A stretch of DNA of 64,000 nucleotides from an uncultured Pedobacter sp. (GCA_946478755.1 CAMLDJ010000001.1:1-64000); one strand, 5' to 3'; counted from the stretch's first letter, positions 36,900 through 47,333 are shown. Translations and numbers: made by a program. Notes: generated by a model from the sequence alone, not told the origin.

Positions 36900-37874
36900 T
36901 TAGGAATGCGTTTTCCTCCTAAAATTTTTAATTTTTCGGCTTAAACCCAGTAAAAAAATGTTGGGTATTGTTTTTAAGGTAAACGGAACGTTTATTGATA
37001 AAGAAGTGCTCAACAATTTCATTGAGCCTTGAATGTTGAAATCGCGGATAAGTTTATGTTTTGAAAGCTCTACCAGGCTGCTCATGTATCGCTGTTCTAA
37101 AATTCTCTGCTCATTAGGTGAAAGCAGGTGCTGAAATTTCTTGATGTTGTTTTTCAGGTCAGCAATGTAAAGGAATTCAAGCACTTCACTCCACTTCCTT
37201 CCATCATAAACATTCATGTCATCAACCCTTTTTTTCCATAACTTTTGCAGGGTAAATGAGACTTTGCACTCATTTGACAAGACCATTTCCAGGTACATGC
37301 ACCAGTCGTCACCAATATTCATGTCTTCATCCCAGCCAGAAATAATAGAGGATTTGCGCAATACCACTGAAGAGGAAGGTGAAGGGCATGATCTGACATA
37401 TAAATCTCTTATCTCGGTATACGTAAGATCAATCCAGCCATTCCGTTCTTTATGGAAGTAAGGGGTGAGAAAAGGGTCGTTGGCTAAAAAGTTCCAGTTT
37501 TCCCCAAATTTTGCTTCCTGTTCCCAATTGGCAAAAACGAAATCAAGATCATCACTTTCGAGTTTAGCAACACATATTTGTAAAAAATCGGGATTCCATA
37601 TATCATCTGAATCAAGTGAAGCCAGAATATCCCCTTTAGCATGTCGTAGGCCACTATTACGAGCAGCAGCCTGGCCACCATTTTTTTGAAAATGATATTC
37701 AACACCCGGATACTCTTTTACAAGCTCCGCAGTCTGGTCTGTCGAACCATCGTCAATTACAATGATCTGGGTATTTTTATAAGTTTGATTTATAGCACTC
37801 TCAATGGCATTCCTGATTTTTTTTTCTCTGTTATAGGTGGGGATAATTATGGTTACCAGATTTTGAATTTCCAT
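36900..37874 (-). CDS. Family 2 glycosyltransferase
   Basis: 324 residues from the ATG at 37872-37874; a longer form would need a GTG start. GT2 core: VTIIIPTYNREKKIRNAIES, IIVIDDGSTDQT, GGQAAARNSGLRHAKGD and ASLDSDDIW as DxD. No membrane segment. Last gene of the minus-strand run beginning at the ABC transporter. Confidence 0.9.
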   Translation of the reverse strand: MEIQNLVTIIIPTYNREKKIRNAIESAINQTYKNTQIIVIDDGSTDQTAELVKEYPGVEYHFQKNGGQAAARNSGLRHAKGDILASLDSDDIWNPDFLQICVAKLESDDLDFVFANWEQEAKFGENWNFLANDPFLTPYFHKERNGWIDLTYTEIRDLYVRSCPSPSSSVVLRKSSIISGWDEDMNIGDDWCMYLEMVLSNECKVSFTLQKLWKKRVDDMNVYDGRKWSEVLEFLYIADLKNNIKKFQHLLSPNEQRILEQRYMSSLVELSKHKLIRDFNIQGSMKLLSTSLSINVPFTLKTIPNIFLLGLSRKIKNFRRKTHS

Positions 37875-37945
37875 TAATAGTAATTTGGAATGCACTTTAG
37901 CTTGCTAATATAAAGATATGAAGTCTAACGCACAATAAAAAAGAC

Positions 37946-39478
37946 CTAAAGTTCTAAGGGCAATCCTGTATAAGTACAAACCCTAATCAAAGGCATATCT
38001 TGTTGCACAGCATCGCCCCTTTGCATTCGATAATAAAACAATTGGCCGGCGGTAATGGGATTTTTTAACCTCAGTTGCCAGATTTTACCTGATCCTTGTA
38101 GTGTCAATATCTTATTGCCACTTATTTCGTAGCCCGTATGTTTGGTTTGACTTACAGGTTTATCAAATACAACATTTACCATGTTTTGTTTCGCGGTAAC
38201 GCTTATAATTTGTGGAGGCAATGGGTCTTTAAAGGGATCTTTAACTTTAGAACGATCCATTTTGTAGAGGTTAATTAAACCTGTCTTTGGATTAAAGGTC
38301 ACCTCCTGAACACCATTAGCCTTTACATCAGCAATTTTACCTCCTGTTACTTTCAAACTCAAATTTCTCCAGATCACGTTCGGGGGTACCTGGCCCATGT
38401 CAAGCAAAATACGGTACTTTTTTGTTATTACATTATATTTTTCAGCCTGAACTAGAACCTGATTTTTGGTATACATGTAATCCATGAGTTCTTTGGAAGA
38501 AGTAATCCATACACTGTCTTTGTTCAGAGGGTGATTTTTAATGTACCGCATCAGCTGATCAAAATTTTCAGCCGATTCTTTATTGTCGGCAAATGGCCCA
38601 TGACTGAATGCCGCTCCAATAATTTTCTTGGTTTTTTCAGGATTGCTGAATATATAGTCTACATAAGCCTTTCCATTTCGAAGCTCATTGGCGTTCCATT
38701 GATCGCCTAAATTGGTTCTTGAGGCTAGTACTTTATTGAAGTCCTGAGTACTTGTTCTGATGAAGCTACCCCAGGAAATGTTTTTATTACCCATATCGTT
38801 GTTTCCATCCGGTGCAGGCTCTCCAAATTCGGAAGAAATCATGTGGTAGCCCAGATACAATCCTGTTTCGACAAAGCCTTCTTCATTTGCTGGCGGAACA
38901 AGTTCTGTCATGCGGTAGTTTGTATGCTTCCACATATTTTTTTCAGCATCTTTTATCGCTTTCAGTTTATCAGTTCCTCCATGGAAAAGGCTATGATTCA
39001 TAACGGAGTGTCCCTTACTTACCATTTCCATCATTTGCTCCCAGCTTGTTAAATTGGGGGCTGTAGAATGTTCTTCGTTGGTATTTATAGCAAAGGAGTA
39101 TTTGTAGGGAATTTGCTTTCCTGTGCCATCGTCAAAGCTAAAACCAGGATAGTTTTTGCCGTTTACTCTTCCGCCATTTAATATTTTATAAACTATTGTA
39201 TAATCAGTTACAATTCCATCATCTTTCATTAACAACAAACCTTTGTGTTTATCAAAGGCCAGATCTGTGAACGAAAAGTGCGGACTGGAAGCGTTTTTCA
39301 TATCTATCTCTATATTTACATACCTTTCGGCATTACCCAGATTAATCTTTGGTGCTAGAATTTTTTGAGCGATTTCGACTTGCGCAGTGGGAGGAGGTTG
39401 GTTACAGGTAGGCAGTAGCGAGGCAAAAAAAAGAACAGTGCGTTTAATCACTTTTGAGATTGTATTTAATGTAACCAT
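37946..39478 (-). CDS. NodB-like polysaccharide deacetylase lipoprotein
   Basis: 510 residues with a lipobox-like LPTC (Cys25). The NodB pattern is partly visible: KDDG (Asp86-Asp87) and the metal-binding H-x3-H in MNHSLFHGG (His162, His166). About 200 more residues follow, ending in a beta-rich C-terminal module. It may remove N- or O-acetyl groups from EPS in the periplasm or at the surface. The fold match is incomplete, so an inactive carbohydrate-binding relative cannot be excluded. Confidence 0.72.
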   Translation of the reverse strand: MVTLNTISKVIKRTVLFFASLLPTCNQPPPTAQVEIAQKILAPKINLGNAERYVNIEIDMKNASSPHFSFTDLAFDKHKGLLLMKDDGIVTDYTIVYKILNGGRVNGKNYPGFSFDDGTGKQIPYKYSFAINTNEEHSTAPNLTSWEQMMEMVSKGHSVMNHSLFHGGTDKLKAIKDAEKNMWKHTNYRMTELVPPANEEGFVETGLYLGYHMISSEFGEPAPDGNNDMGNKNISWGSFIRTSTQDFNKVLASRTNLGDQWNANELRNGKAYVDYIFSNPEKTKKIIGAAFSHGPFADNKESAENFDQLMRYIKNHPLNKDSVWITSSKELMDYMYTKNQVLVQAEKYNVITKKYRILLDMGQVPPNVIWRNLSLKVTGGKIADVKANGVQEVTFNPKTGLINLYKMDRSKVKDPFKDPLPPQIISVTAKQNMVNVVFDKPVSQTKHTGYEISGNKILTLQGSGKIWQLRLKNPITAGQLFYYRMQRGDAVQQDMPLIRVCTYTGLPLEL

Positions 39479-39652
39479 ATTTTTGTTTACTTACTAAATA
39501 AGATTAAGTGTATAAATTTACCCAAAAAAACTTATACTAAGTTTAGCTTACTTTATAAAGCGAAATATTCAATAATAACTAGAAGATCACACGGGCTCGT
39601 GAAAATCTCAATTTTTTATATTTATTATGATCCTTCTTTCTTACCTAGGATA

Positions 39653-40672
39653 TTATTTGATGGAAACCCGGAACCTTCGAAAAAAAATAGCGGCTATAGA
39701 AATTGCATAGTCGTAAATAGCAAGCCACATCACATAGGGAAAGAGAAGAATATGTATAGCCAATATGATTAAGTTTAGGCAATTCATTGTTGAAGCTTGT
39801 ATTAAAAGAAATAGGGGAAAGAGCACTTGATAATAATCTGCCATTAATATTTGAAATGGCTGATTGTGTGTTTTAATAACAAGCACGATTTGATTTTTAT
39901 ACCTGTCATACCGTATGAATACCAGAATGAAGTATAAAATTAAAGCAATTATGGCTGAGATTCTATCCAGCTGATACAGCATCGTCGCAAGACAGCACAG
40001 TTCAATAGCAGTTAGGAATATGGCTTTGTTTCTAAAGTTTTTGGGATCAGTTTTACTGGCGTAGGTATTAAGATTGACCATGATGTCATTATCCCTGTCT
40101 TCAAATTGATGCCACAAAATACCCCTCAAACCATAGCATAATGCCCAGACACCTACAGATCCAAACCAGATCCAATTCATCTGCTGATGGGTAATATAAC
40201 TTACGCTGGACACCATAAGCAAGCTGGGAAAGACATGTGAGCCGCAGCCATCAGCCAAGACACCAAGGATACCCCTGTTTTTTAATCTAAATGGCTTAAT
40301 TGAGTACAGACTAAAGACTAGCCATGAAAGAAGATACAGTAAGCACGATAGAAGATCAGGATAGATAAAAAAGCCGAATACTAATCCGAGTAAAACACAA
40401 ATGACAGGTATAAACCATCTCCACCCGCGAGATATTTGAAGCATTCTGTTTATTTTTCCACTGGCAACGTCGTCTTCAAGATCTGTAATGTCATTGATAA
40501 CGCTTACATATATAGCACCTACAATCAGAGAACCCAATAAGAATACGAGCCAAAGCGCGATCTGGTATATTGATACTGTAGACATTAATGCTGTTGCATA
40601 TGCAATAGCCAGCAAAGGAGGCAGCTTATGGCTCCACCATTCTTGAGACCTTATTACGCTCAGTATTTTCAT
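39653..40672 (-). CDS. UbiA-family prenyltransferase (second copy)
   Basis: 339 residues with about nine membrane segments. The first Asp motif is N60-x3-D64-x3-D68 (NDITDLEDD), followed by ASGKINRM. The second region around YSIKPFRLKNRGILG has the Y-x-x-KP pattern typical of UbiA. It is not close to the copy at 30939 and has no HAD partner. The prenyl acceptor is unknown. It lies in the operon with a GT4 enzyme and an ABC exporter. Confidence 0.8.
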   Translation of the reverse strand: MKILSVIRSQEWWSHKLPPLLAIAYATALMSTVSIYQIALWLVFLLGSLIVGAIYVSVINDITDLEDDVASGKINRMLQISRGWRWFIPVICVLLGLVFGFFIYPDLLSCLLYLLSWLVFSLYSIKPFRLKNRGILGVLADGCGSHVFPSLLMVSSVSYITHQQMNWIWFGSVGVWALCYGLRGILWHQFEDRDNDIMVNLNTYASKTDPKNFRNKAIFLTAIELCCLATMLYQLDRISAIIALILYFILVFIRYDRYKNQIVLVIKTHNQPFQILMADYYQVLFPLFLLIQASTMNCLNLIILAIHILLFPYVMWLAIYDYAISIAAIFFRRFRVSIK

Positions 40673-40809
40673 TCTGTTTACCTATAGATTTGTATACTCC
40701 AACTCGTATATTCGTTCCAAACACCAGTTCTCATACTTTGAAACGATGAAACTACCTTACAGCTGTTAAAATCGATTGATCTATCGCGTCTCAGGCATGT
40801 CCCGAAAGA

Positions 40810-41976
40810 TTATTTAGCGGTGATCAATCCTAGAACTAGCTTTGCAAAATCAGTTTCTGGTGATTCAGGAACATTTTCTGAAACATATTTGGCCCCATTT
40901 TTTCCTATTTGATCCCATTCATCCCTTCTTTGCCAAGCCCTCTCCATGGCTTCTCCAAATGACTCTTCATTCGGATAACCAATGAAACCGGTAACACCTT
41001 CAACTACCATTTCAGTGTTGCCGCCGGCGTTAGAAATAATGACAGGCCTGCCTGCAGACATCGCTTCAACCATTGATAGTGGTAGACCTTCACTACGCGA
41101 GGGCAACACCAAGGCATGATGGTCTTTCCACATGCTTTCAATATCGTCAATTTGTCCTTTAAATTCAATATTTGTCACATTTAACAGGTCAGCCATATCT
41201 TTTAAGGCATTCTCATCCACACCTTTTCCGATAAAAGAAATTACAACCGGACGCGATCTCCATTTTTCCTCAGCTAGGATGCGGATTAATAGATCCTGTC
41301 CCTTATCCAGCAAGAACAACCGTCCCAGGCAAGCCAGTTTATAAACTTCTTTTGACTTGGGGAATGGAATTGCTTTACCCGAAAGCTTTACTGGGTTAAA
41401 GATGACCTGGCCGTTTGGCAGCCTTTTACCAAACTGTTCTTCTGTTAATCGCAGGTTATGCTGAGAAACAAAATAACACTTTTCGGCCTTTTGCAGCGCT
41501 TCCAGCATGAATTTTCTGTCGTCCTTGTATGGCCAGTAAAAATCTACTGCTTTTTGGGCAACTACTACATAAGGAATGCCTAATAATGCGCATTGATAAG
41601 CGAGTTTTAGTCCATCAAAATTAATTCCCTGCGAGATAACCACTATGGATGGGGCCTGATCACGAAGTATTCTTATATAGTTACTAAAGTCTTCCGGTTT
41701 GGGCTTGGTCAGTTTAAGTCCAATGGAGATTTCATTTGCCGTTTTAATGACTTTGTTTTTAATCCTTGCAGGAACAGATCCTTTTGGAAAAATCTCAATC
41801 AAGGCGACATTTTTTTCTGCGAGTTTTATAAATTCTGGATGTTCTCTATTGATAAAATATTTCAGTACTGAGATTTGAAAGCCAGCATGCTGAAATTGGG
41901 GGATGCTTTTACCCCATAGTTCTTCACTGCCGCCCCAATCTTCAGTACACGTACTTACAATGACTATTTTACCCAT
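40810..41976 (-). CDS. Family 4 glycosyltransferase
   Basis: 388 residues. GT-B with EDWGGSEELWGKS at the N-terminus, CLGRLFLLDKGQDLLI at the start of the donor domain, then SFIGKG, and the E-x7-E segment SRSEGLPLSMVEAMSAGRPV. It is 5 bases downstream of the ABC transporter gene and should add a sugar to an EPS intermediate. Confidence 0.9.
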   Translation of the reverse strand: MGKIVIVSTCTEDWGGSEELWGKSIPQFQHAGFQISVLKYFINREHPEFIKLAEKNVALIEIFPKGSVPARIKNKVIKTANEISIGLKLTKPKPEDFSNYIRILRDQAPSIVVISQGINFDGLKLAYQCALLGIPYVVVAQKAVDFYWPYKDDRKFMLEALQKAEKCYFVSQHNLRLTEEQFGKRLPNGQVIFNPVKLSGKAIPFPKSKEVYKLACLGRLFLLDKGQDLLIRILAEEKWRSRPVVISFIGKGVDENALKDMADLLNVTNIEFKGQIDDIESMWKDHHALVLPSRSEGLPLSMVEAMSAGRPVIISNAGGNTEMVVEGVTGFIGYPNEESFGEAMERAWQRRDEWDQIGKNGAKYVSENVPESPETDFAKLVLGLITAK

Positions 41977-41981
41977 AAATT

Positions 41982-43793
41982 CTATTCTGTTGTTGAATTA
42001 TTATTGAACAAATGATAATACTCACCTCTTAAATCAAGCAGTGCCTTATGTGTTCCTTCTTCAGCTATTTTTCCGTCTGAAAGTACATATATATAATCGG
42101 CATGTTTAACCGCTGACTGTCGGTGACTGATAATTAAAGCGGCGCGGTTTCCAATTCGTTCCCTTAAGGAGTCAAAAAGATTTTTCTCTGACATCGCATC
42201 AAGAGCACTGGTCGCCTCGTCCAGTATAAGAAAGCGTGATCTACTGTAAAAAGCCCTTGCTATCGCAAGCTTTTGCCATTGCCCTATACTTACTTCATGG
42301 CCATCCTCAAAGATGCGTCCCATAATTGTATCGTAGCCATCTGGAAATTGATCGATAAATGCGTCAGCCCCGGAATTTTTTGCCGCTTCTATAATGTCTT
42401 CAGTATTTCGGTGATTATGAATATCTCCGAATTTAATATTATCGGCAGCGCTAACATTATATTTTCCAAAATCCTGGAATACAGCACAAATTTGTTTTTG
42501 ATAATCAGTACTCCTGTAATTTCGGATGTCAACATTATTAAACGTGATTTTTCCACTGGTTGGATCATACAGTCTGCAAAGAAGCTTAATCAACGTAGAT
42601 TTACCCGCACCATTGCTACCAACCACAGCTACGATCTTACCCGCAGGTATGTTTAAACTGATATCCACCAGTGTAGGTTTGGTAGTGTGAGGATAGATAA
42701 AACTTACATTTTTCAATTCCAGATCAATGTGAAGGTCGCTGGGAACAGGCAAGGGCTTCGAGTTTTCTGCTAAACTGCTCTTCAGATCATATAATTCGAA
42801 TAAACTTTTTACAAATACATTATTTTGATAGAGCGTAGATATGTTTGCCGAAAGGCTTTGCATAACATTGAAAGATTGAGGAAAGGCTACTAAGAACAAC
42901 GTAATGTCTCCAATGCTAGTCAACCCATGAACAGCCCCTATAGCTATATATGCAATACAGCAGAAGAACCCCAAAGTGGCGATTGTTGTCGTGATCAGTT
43001 CTCTATACGTTCGCTGTTTACTAATTTTAAGCCTACCGGTTAAAAGACGCATTCTGGTTTCAACATATATCTTTCTAATATGATGCCCTAATCCGAAACT
43101 TCTTATTTCTTTGGCATGAACATCGGAAGTTAATAATGAGCTCAGGTAGTTTGATTTTCTTTCCATTGCCGTTTGAGAAAGCCGGAGTGCATTTTGGCTA
43201 TCTGCAAAATTAATGCGAACCCACAAGGTAGGAATAACAAAAATTGCAAGGATGGGAAACAGTCGCCAGTCTATTGAAATAAGTATAGAGCCAATCACCA
43301 TAAGGCTTGCCGTATTTTTGATAATCTCTACAATGGTAAATACAATTAGATTTGGTCGGTCGCTGCCCATGTCCCTGGCTCGTTTCAAAACATCGAAATA
43401 CTCAGGACTTTCATAAAACGAAAGATCCAGTCCAATCGCGCTCCTAAGGATTTTATCGTCAACATACTCTGCAACTTTTCCAGATTGTTTCTCCGTTATA
43501 TAACCGGATACACATTTAATAGCGGTGTATAAGATAGCGGAGAGCGTTGATAAAATGACATATTTAACAACCTCAGGCTCATTTTTAAGATCGGTGATTC
43601 CATGCTTTGAAATGGTGTCAATTAATAATTTTAACAAATAGAGAGAAGAGAAGAACAAAGTACTTTCTACGATAATAAAAATTATAGAAATTGTGGTCCA
43701 CTGTACTGTTGCTGCCCAGATCAGTTTAATTATTCTTAACAAATTTAAATTTGAGCTGAGTTTATGAAATTTGGTTCTGAATTGTTTAATCAT
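41982..43793 (-). CDS. ABC exporter half-transporter (MsbA/PglK-like)
   Basis: 603 residues: a six-helix membrane domain (about 20-330) fused to an ATPase domain (about 355-600). Walker A is VGSNGAGKST near 389-398, Walker B is FLILDEATSALD, and the switch His is in LIISHRQS. The signature reads VSIGQWQKLAIARA instead of LSGGQ, a variant seen in some exporters of this group. It works as a homodimer. In a glycosylation context a lipid-linked saccharide flippase is likely; export of the nearby peptide-polyketide product is an alternative. Confidence 0.88.
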   Translation of the reverse strand: MIKQFRTKFHKLSSNLNLLRIIKLIWAATVQWTTISIIFIIVESTLFFSSLYLLKLLIDTISKHGITDLKNEPEVVKYVILSTLSAILYTAIKCVSGYITEKQSGKVAEYVDDKILRSAIGLDLSFYESPEYFDVLKRARDMGSDRPNLIVFTIVEIIKNTASLMVIGSILISIDWRLFPILAIFVIPTLWVRINFADSQNALRLSQTAMERKSNYLSSLLTSDVHAKEIRSFGLGHHIRKIYVETRMRLLTGRLKISKQRTYRELITTTIATLGFFCCIAYIAIGAVHGLTSIGDITLFLVAFPQSFNVMQSLSANISTLYQNNVFVKSLFELYDLKSSLAENSKPLPVPSDLHIDLELKNVSFIYPHTTKPTLVDISLNIPAGKIVAVVGSNGAGKSTLIKLLCRLYDPTSGKITFNNVDIRNYRSTDYQKQICAVFQDFGKYNVSAADNIKFGDIHNHRNTEDIIEAAKNSGADAFIDQFPDGYDTIMGRIFEDGHEVSIGQWQKLAIARAFYSRSRFLILDEATSALDAMSEKNLFDSLRERIGNRAALIISHRQSAVKHADYIYVLSDGKIAEEGTHKALLDLRGEYYHLFNNNSTTE

Positions 43794-43887
43794 TAATACA
43801 GGTTAGGGAATTCTAATGTAATTATTTTAATGACCCGAAATTTAAACAAAAGTAACAACTATCGCACTTATATATTCTTTGCTGAAA

Positions 43888-44979
43888 CTAAAATGTGGCT
43901 TCAGTGGCCTGTTTAATCTTGTTCCTGGTAAAATAATCTACAGTCAATAGTAAGACAAATGAGGCTGATTTAGAAAGCGGCTTTTCAATAAATTTATTTA
44001 GTACCCATGAAACTGCTATAATGGCAAACAAAATGCTGAATAAAAGGATATCCGGCTGCACTGAAGAACTAAAATACCAATAAAAACACAGGAAGTAAAT
44101 ATGAAAAAGATAAAATGGGTAAGCAATTTCTCCAAGCATCTGGAAAATAGGACGGCTCTTGATATTGAGTTTTTTTGAAGCGATTAAGAAAAAAACAAAA
44201 TATATAAAAGTGGTGATCAAAATGACTATCCATGGATTTATAGCCATCGGATCTTTGTAAAATATACCAAGCCGACTAGCTTCGACTTTGGCTCCCATTA
44301 GTGAACAAATGAAATTGACCCCTAATAATGAATACAACTTCCACCGGCTGTTATAATTGTTGTAAATAAAATAAAATAACATTCCTGCTGTAAATGGTAT
44401 GATGATATGTTTAGCCCCCAGTGTTGGGTCAAAAGGATGCAGAATGCAGTAGGCAAGCATGATTGTAATAATGGTTAAGATCCTGTTCCAAAGCTTAAAC
44501 AAAATAATTAAGCTTATAAACAGATAAAAGACAAGTTCAATCACCAGTGTATGAAACACGGGGTTAATCATGGAATAACCAAAAGCCATTGGCACCATTG
44601 TTAGGTTAGCTAAAAATACTTTAACTGATGTATGGGCCAAATAACTGTGCGTATGAATAACCCTTGGCAGGATAAAAGCAACCAGACAGCTAACCCAAAA
44701 CAATGGGTAGATCCTTGAAAGCCTGGTAATTAGAAAGTCTTTTAAATTTCTTTTGATTGAAGTCATGGTAACTACGTAACCACTTACTATGAAGAAAACC
44801 AGTAACGCTATCGCGGCATAACGCGATATGAATTGATATTTATGGTTTGCAGGAACGATTTGATAGACATCATTAAAGGTATCGGTATAATGACCAAAGA
44901 AAATAAAAAGAACAGCCAAAAACCTTAGCAGATCTAATGCACCTGATCTATTTGGCTTGGAAAGGGGACTTAGCATCAT
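43888..44979 (-). CDS. AT3-family membrane acyltransferase (second copy)
   Basis: 363 residues, about ten membrane segments. LRFLAVLFIFFGHYTDTF near the N-terminus gives the R-x-H pattern, and ALLVFFIVSGYVV and TRLSRIYPLFW are diagnostic. It probably O-acylates a saccharide across the inner membrane. It is read in the same direction as the ABC operon but separated by 94 bp. Confidence 0.9.
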   Translation of the reverse strand: MMLSPLSKPNRSGALDLLRFLAVLFIFFGHYTDTFNDVYQIVPANHKYQFISRYAAIALLVFFIVSGYVVTMTSIKRNLKDFLITRLSRIYPLFWVSCLVAFILPRVIHTHSYLAHTSVKVFLANLTMVPMAFGYSMINPVFHTLVIELVFYLFISLIILFKLWNRILTIITIMLAYCILHPFDPTLGAKHIIIPFTAGMLFYFIYNNYNSRWKLYSLLGVNFICSLMGAKVEASRLGIFYKDPMAINPWIVILITTFIYFVFFLIASKKLNIKSRPIFQMLGEIAYPFYLFHIYFLCFYWYFSSSVQPDILLFSILFAIIAVSWVLNKFIEKPLSKSASFVLLLTVDYFTRNKIKQATEATF

Positions 44980-45248
44980 TTGGTAAATATAAGTGAATGA
45001 CAGATAATTTTTTAACTGTATTTATAGATATATTTTAAAATTTAGAGCGGTAAATTGACGCAATTGGAAATTGACTTACCAATGGCATATTTCGAACAAA
45101 TTGGGCTGAATATCAAATTTTGTCGGCGTGGATATAAAAATCATAGATTAGTTCGTATCATATCACTTATTGACGCATTAAACTTTTTCGCTTAGTAACT
45201 TAGATATATGTTTTTTTTATAGTCAAAACAATTACTTTTACATCAAGA

Positions 45249-46169
45249 ATGAAGCATGTTTCTATAATTACGGTCAATTTTAACCAACCTCAGGTAACCA
45301 TTGATTTTCTCAGATCGGTAAAAGAAAACACCTCAGCTGAAACAGTTGAGGTGATCCTTGTAGATAACGGCAGTAAAGAAGATCATGAGACAACTTATAA
45401 AATGGTTTACCCGAATCTCATTTATCTCAGATCGGATATCAATCTTGGATTTGCTGGAGGGAACAATCTTGGTATTAAAGTAGCCAAGGGTGATTACCTT
45501 TTATTACTGAATAACGATACAGAAATTACCAAGAACCTCGTTGAAACGCTAATCTCGGAGTTTGAAAATAATCCGGAGATTGGAATACTTTCCCCACTGC
45601 TTTTATATTTTGATCAGCCTGAAGTTATACAATATGCCGGCTTTACTGAGATGAATTACCTCACCTGCAGAAATAAGGGAATAGGAAGTATGGAAGTGAA
45701 TAGAGGACAGTATGATTTAGATAGCCGCGAAACAGCTTACTGCCATGGCGCAGCAATGATGTGTCGCAAAATAGATTTGGGAACCACAGGGCTGATGGCT
45801 GATCTTTTCTTTTTGTATTATGAAGAATTGGATTGGTGCGAAAAATTTAAAAAGGCTGGTAAAAAGATCTGGTTTACGGGAAGAACAAAGGTGTACCACA
45901 AAGAGTCGATTAGTGTAGGTAAGGAAAGTGATATCAAGGCTTATTTTATGACAAGGAATAGGATGTTGTTTATCAGAAGAAACACCGGAGCATTGAATAC
46001 GCTGCTTTTCAGTACTTATTATATTTTGATTGCCTGCAGTAAACAAGTGCTTGTTTACCTTGCAAAGGGACGTTCAGATTTGGCTAAATGGGTTTTTAAA
46101 GCAATCTTATGGAATTTTACCCACTCCAAAAATAGTAGTGAACTAGGGTTTAAAATAAAAAATAAATGA
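45249..46169 (+). CDS. Family 2 glycosyltransferase, rhamnosyltransferase-like
   Basis: 306 residues: VSIITVNFNQPQVTIDFLRS, VILVDNGS, NLGFAGGNNLGIKVAKGDYL and LLNNDTEI are the segments of WbbL/RfbF-type GT2 enzymes, which are often rhamnosyltransferases. The donor assignment is tentative. A 270-bp divergent gap precedes it, and ATGA overlap couples it to the next gene. Confidence 0.88.
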   Translation: MKHVSIITVNFNQPQVTIDFLRSVKENTSAETVEVILVDNGSKEDHETTYKMVYPNLIYLRSDINLGFAGGNNLGIKVAKGDYLLLLNNDTEITKNLVETLISEFENNPEIGILSPLLLYFDQPEVIQYAGFTEMNYLTCRNKGIGSMEVNRGQYDLDSRETAYCHGAAMMCRKIDLGTTGLMADLFFLYYEELDWCEKFKKAGKKIWFTGRTKVYHKESISVGKESDIKAYFMTRNRMLFIRRNTGALNTLLFSTYYILIACSKQVLVYLAKGRSDLAKWVFKAILWNFTHSKNSSELGFKIKNK

Positions 46170-47332
46170 TTATAGCTTTTTGGATCAGCTTTTTGCTTGT
46201 TGTATATACTTTTGTTGGTTATGGATTTGTATTGTTGCTACTGGTTAAAGTCAAAAGACTTTTTTCAGAACCTTTTAAATTTATAACGGATGGAGAGTTA
46301 CCCACGGTAACTATTCTCATCGCCGCTTATAATGAAGAGGATATTATCGTCGAGAAAATAACCAATACCTTGCAGCTTAATTATCCAAAGAATAAAATCC
46401 AGACCATGTTCATTACTGATGGTTCCACTGATCAAACGGCTGAAAAAATAAAAGCCTTTCATGAAGTGACCTTATTACATCAGGATGTTCGTGCGGGAAA
46501 GATGGCGGCTATAAAAAGGGCTATTCCATTGATACATGGGGATGTTACGGTATTTACGGATGCCAATACATTTTTGAATAAGGACGCTATTATTGAACTG
46601 GTAAAACATTATCAAAACCCCAAGGTAGGCGCTGTTGCTGGGGAAAAAAGAATCCTGATTGAGCAGACCGCTGACGCAAGTTCGGCAGGCGAGGGGTTCT
46701 ACTGGAAATATGAGTCCCTATTAAAAAAATGGGATTATGACCTGTACTCTAATGTTGGTGCCGCAGGAGAATTATTTAGCATCAGAACGGCACTTTATCA
46801 GCCAGTTGAGTCTGACACCATTATAGATGATCATATGATTGCAATGCGCATTGCTGAAAAGGGTTATATCATCGCATATGAACCTGATGCATATGCAATG
46901 GAAACGGCTTCCGCTGATGTAAAAGAAGAACTCAAGCGCAAAATAAGGATAGCGGCCGGAGGAATTCAATCCATTCTACGTCTAAAAATAGCTGCTAACC
47001 CATTCTATTACCCTGTTTTTACTTTCCAATACATCAGTCACAGAGTGTTGCGATGGACGATTACTCCATTTTTGTTGATCGTCATTTTTATTTTAAACGC
47101 TATCATTGCTCATCAAACACAGCTTTTATTTTATCAGCTAATTTTCATACTACAAGTTGTTTTTTATCTTCTAAGCATTATTGGCATGTATTTCGAGCGC
47201 AAAAATATAAGGATAAAAGCCCTGTTTGTTCCGTATTATTTTTGTGTCATGAATTATGCAGTTATCGCAGGTATGATCAGGTATTTCAAAAAAGAACAGA
47301 GCGCAGCCTGGGAAAAATCAAAAAGAAAGTAA
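46166..47332 (+). CDS. Membrane-bound family 2 glycosyltransferase
   Basis: 388 residues: an N-terminal membrane segment, GT-A core VTILIAAYNEEDII, FITDGSTDQT, VFTDANTF as DxD, then IIDDHMIAMRIAEKGY (the ED-like base region) and KRKIRIAAGG near the position of the QxxRW motif, followed by three C-terminal membrane segments. It resembles IcaA/HasA-like enzymes in layout but lacks a clear QxxRW. It ends the EPS region. Confidence 0.87.
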   Translation: MIIAFWISFLLVVYTFVGYGFVLLLLVKVKRLFSEPFKFITDGELPTVTILIAAYNEEDIIVEKITNTLQLNYPKNKIQTMFITDGSTDQTAEKIKAFHEVTLLHQDVRAGKMAAIKRAIPLIHGDVTVFTDANTFLNKDAIIELVKHYQNPKVGAVAGEKRILIEQTADASSAGEGFYWKYESLLKKWDYDLYSNVGAAGELFSIRTALYQPVESDTIIDDHMIAMRIAEKGYIIAYEPDAYAMETASADVKEELKRKIRIAAGGIQSILRLKIAANPFYYPVFTFQYISHRVLRWTITPFLLIVIFILNAIIAHQTQLLFYQLIFILQVVFYLLSIIGMYFERKNIRIKALFVPYYFCVMNYAVIAGMIRYFKKEQSAAWEKSKRK

Positions 47333-47333
47333 A

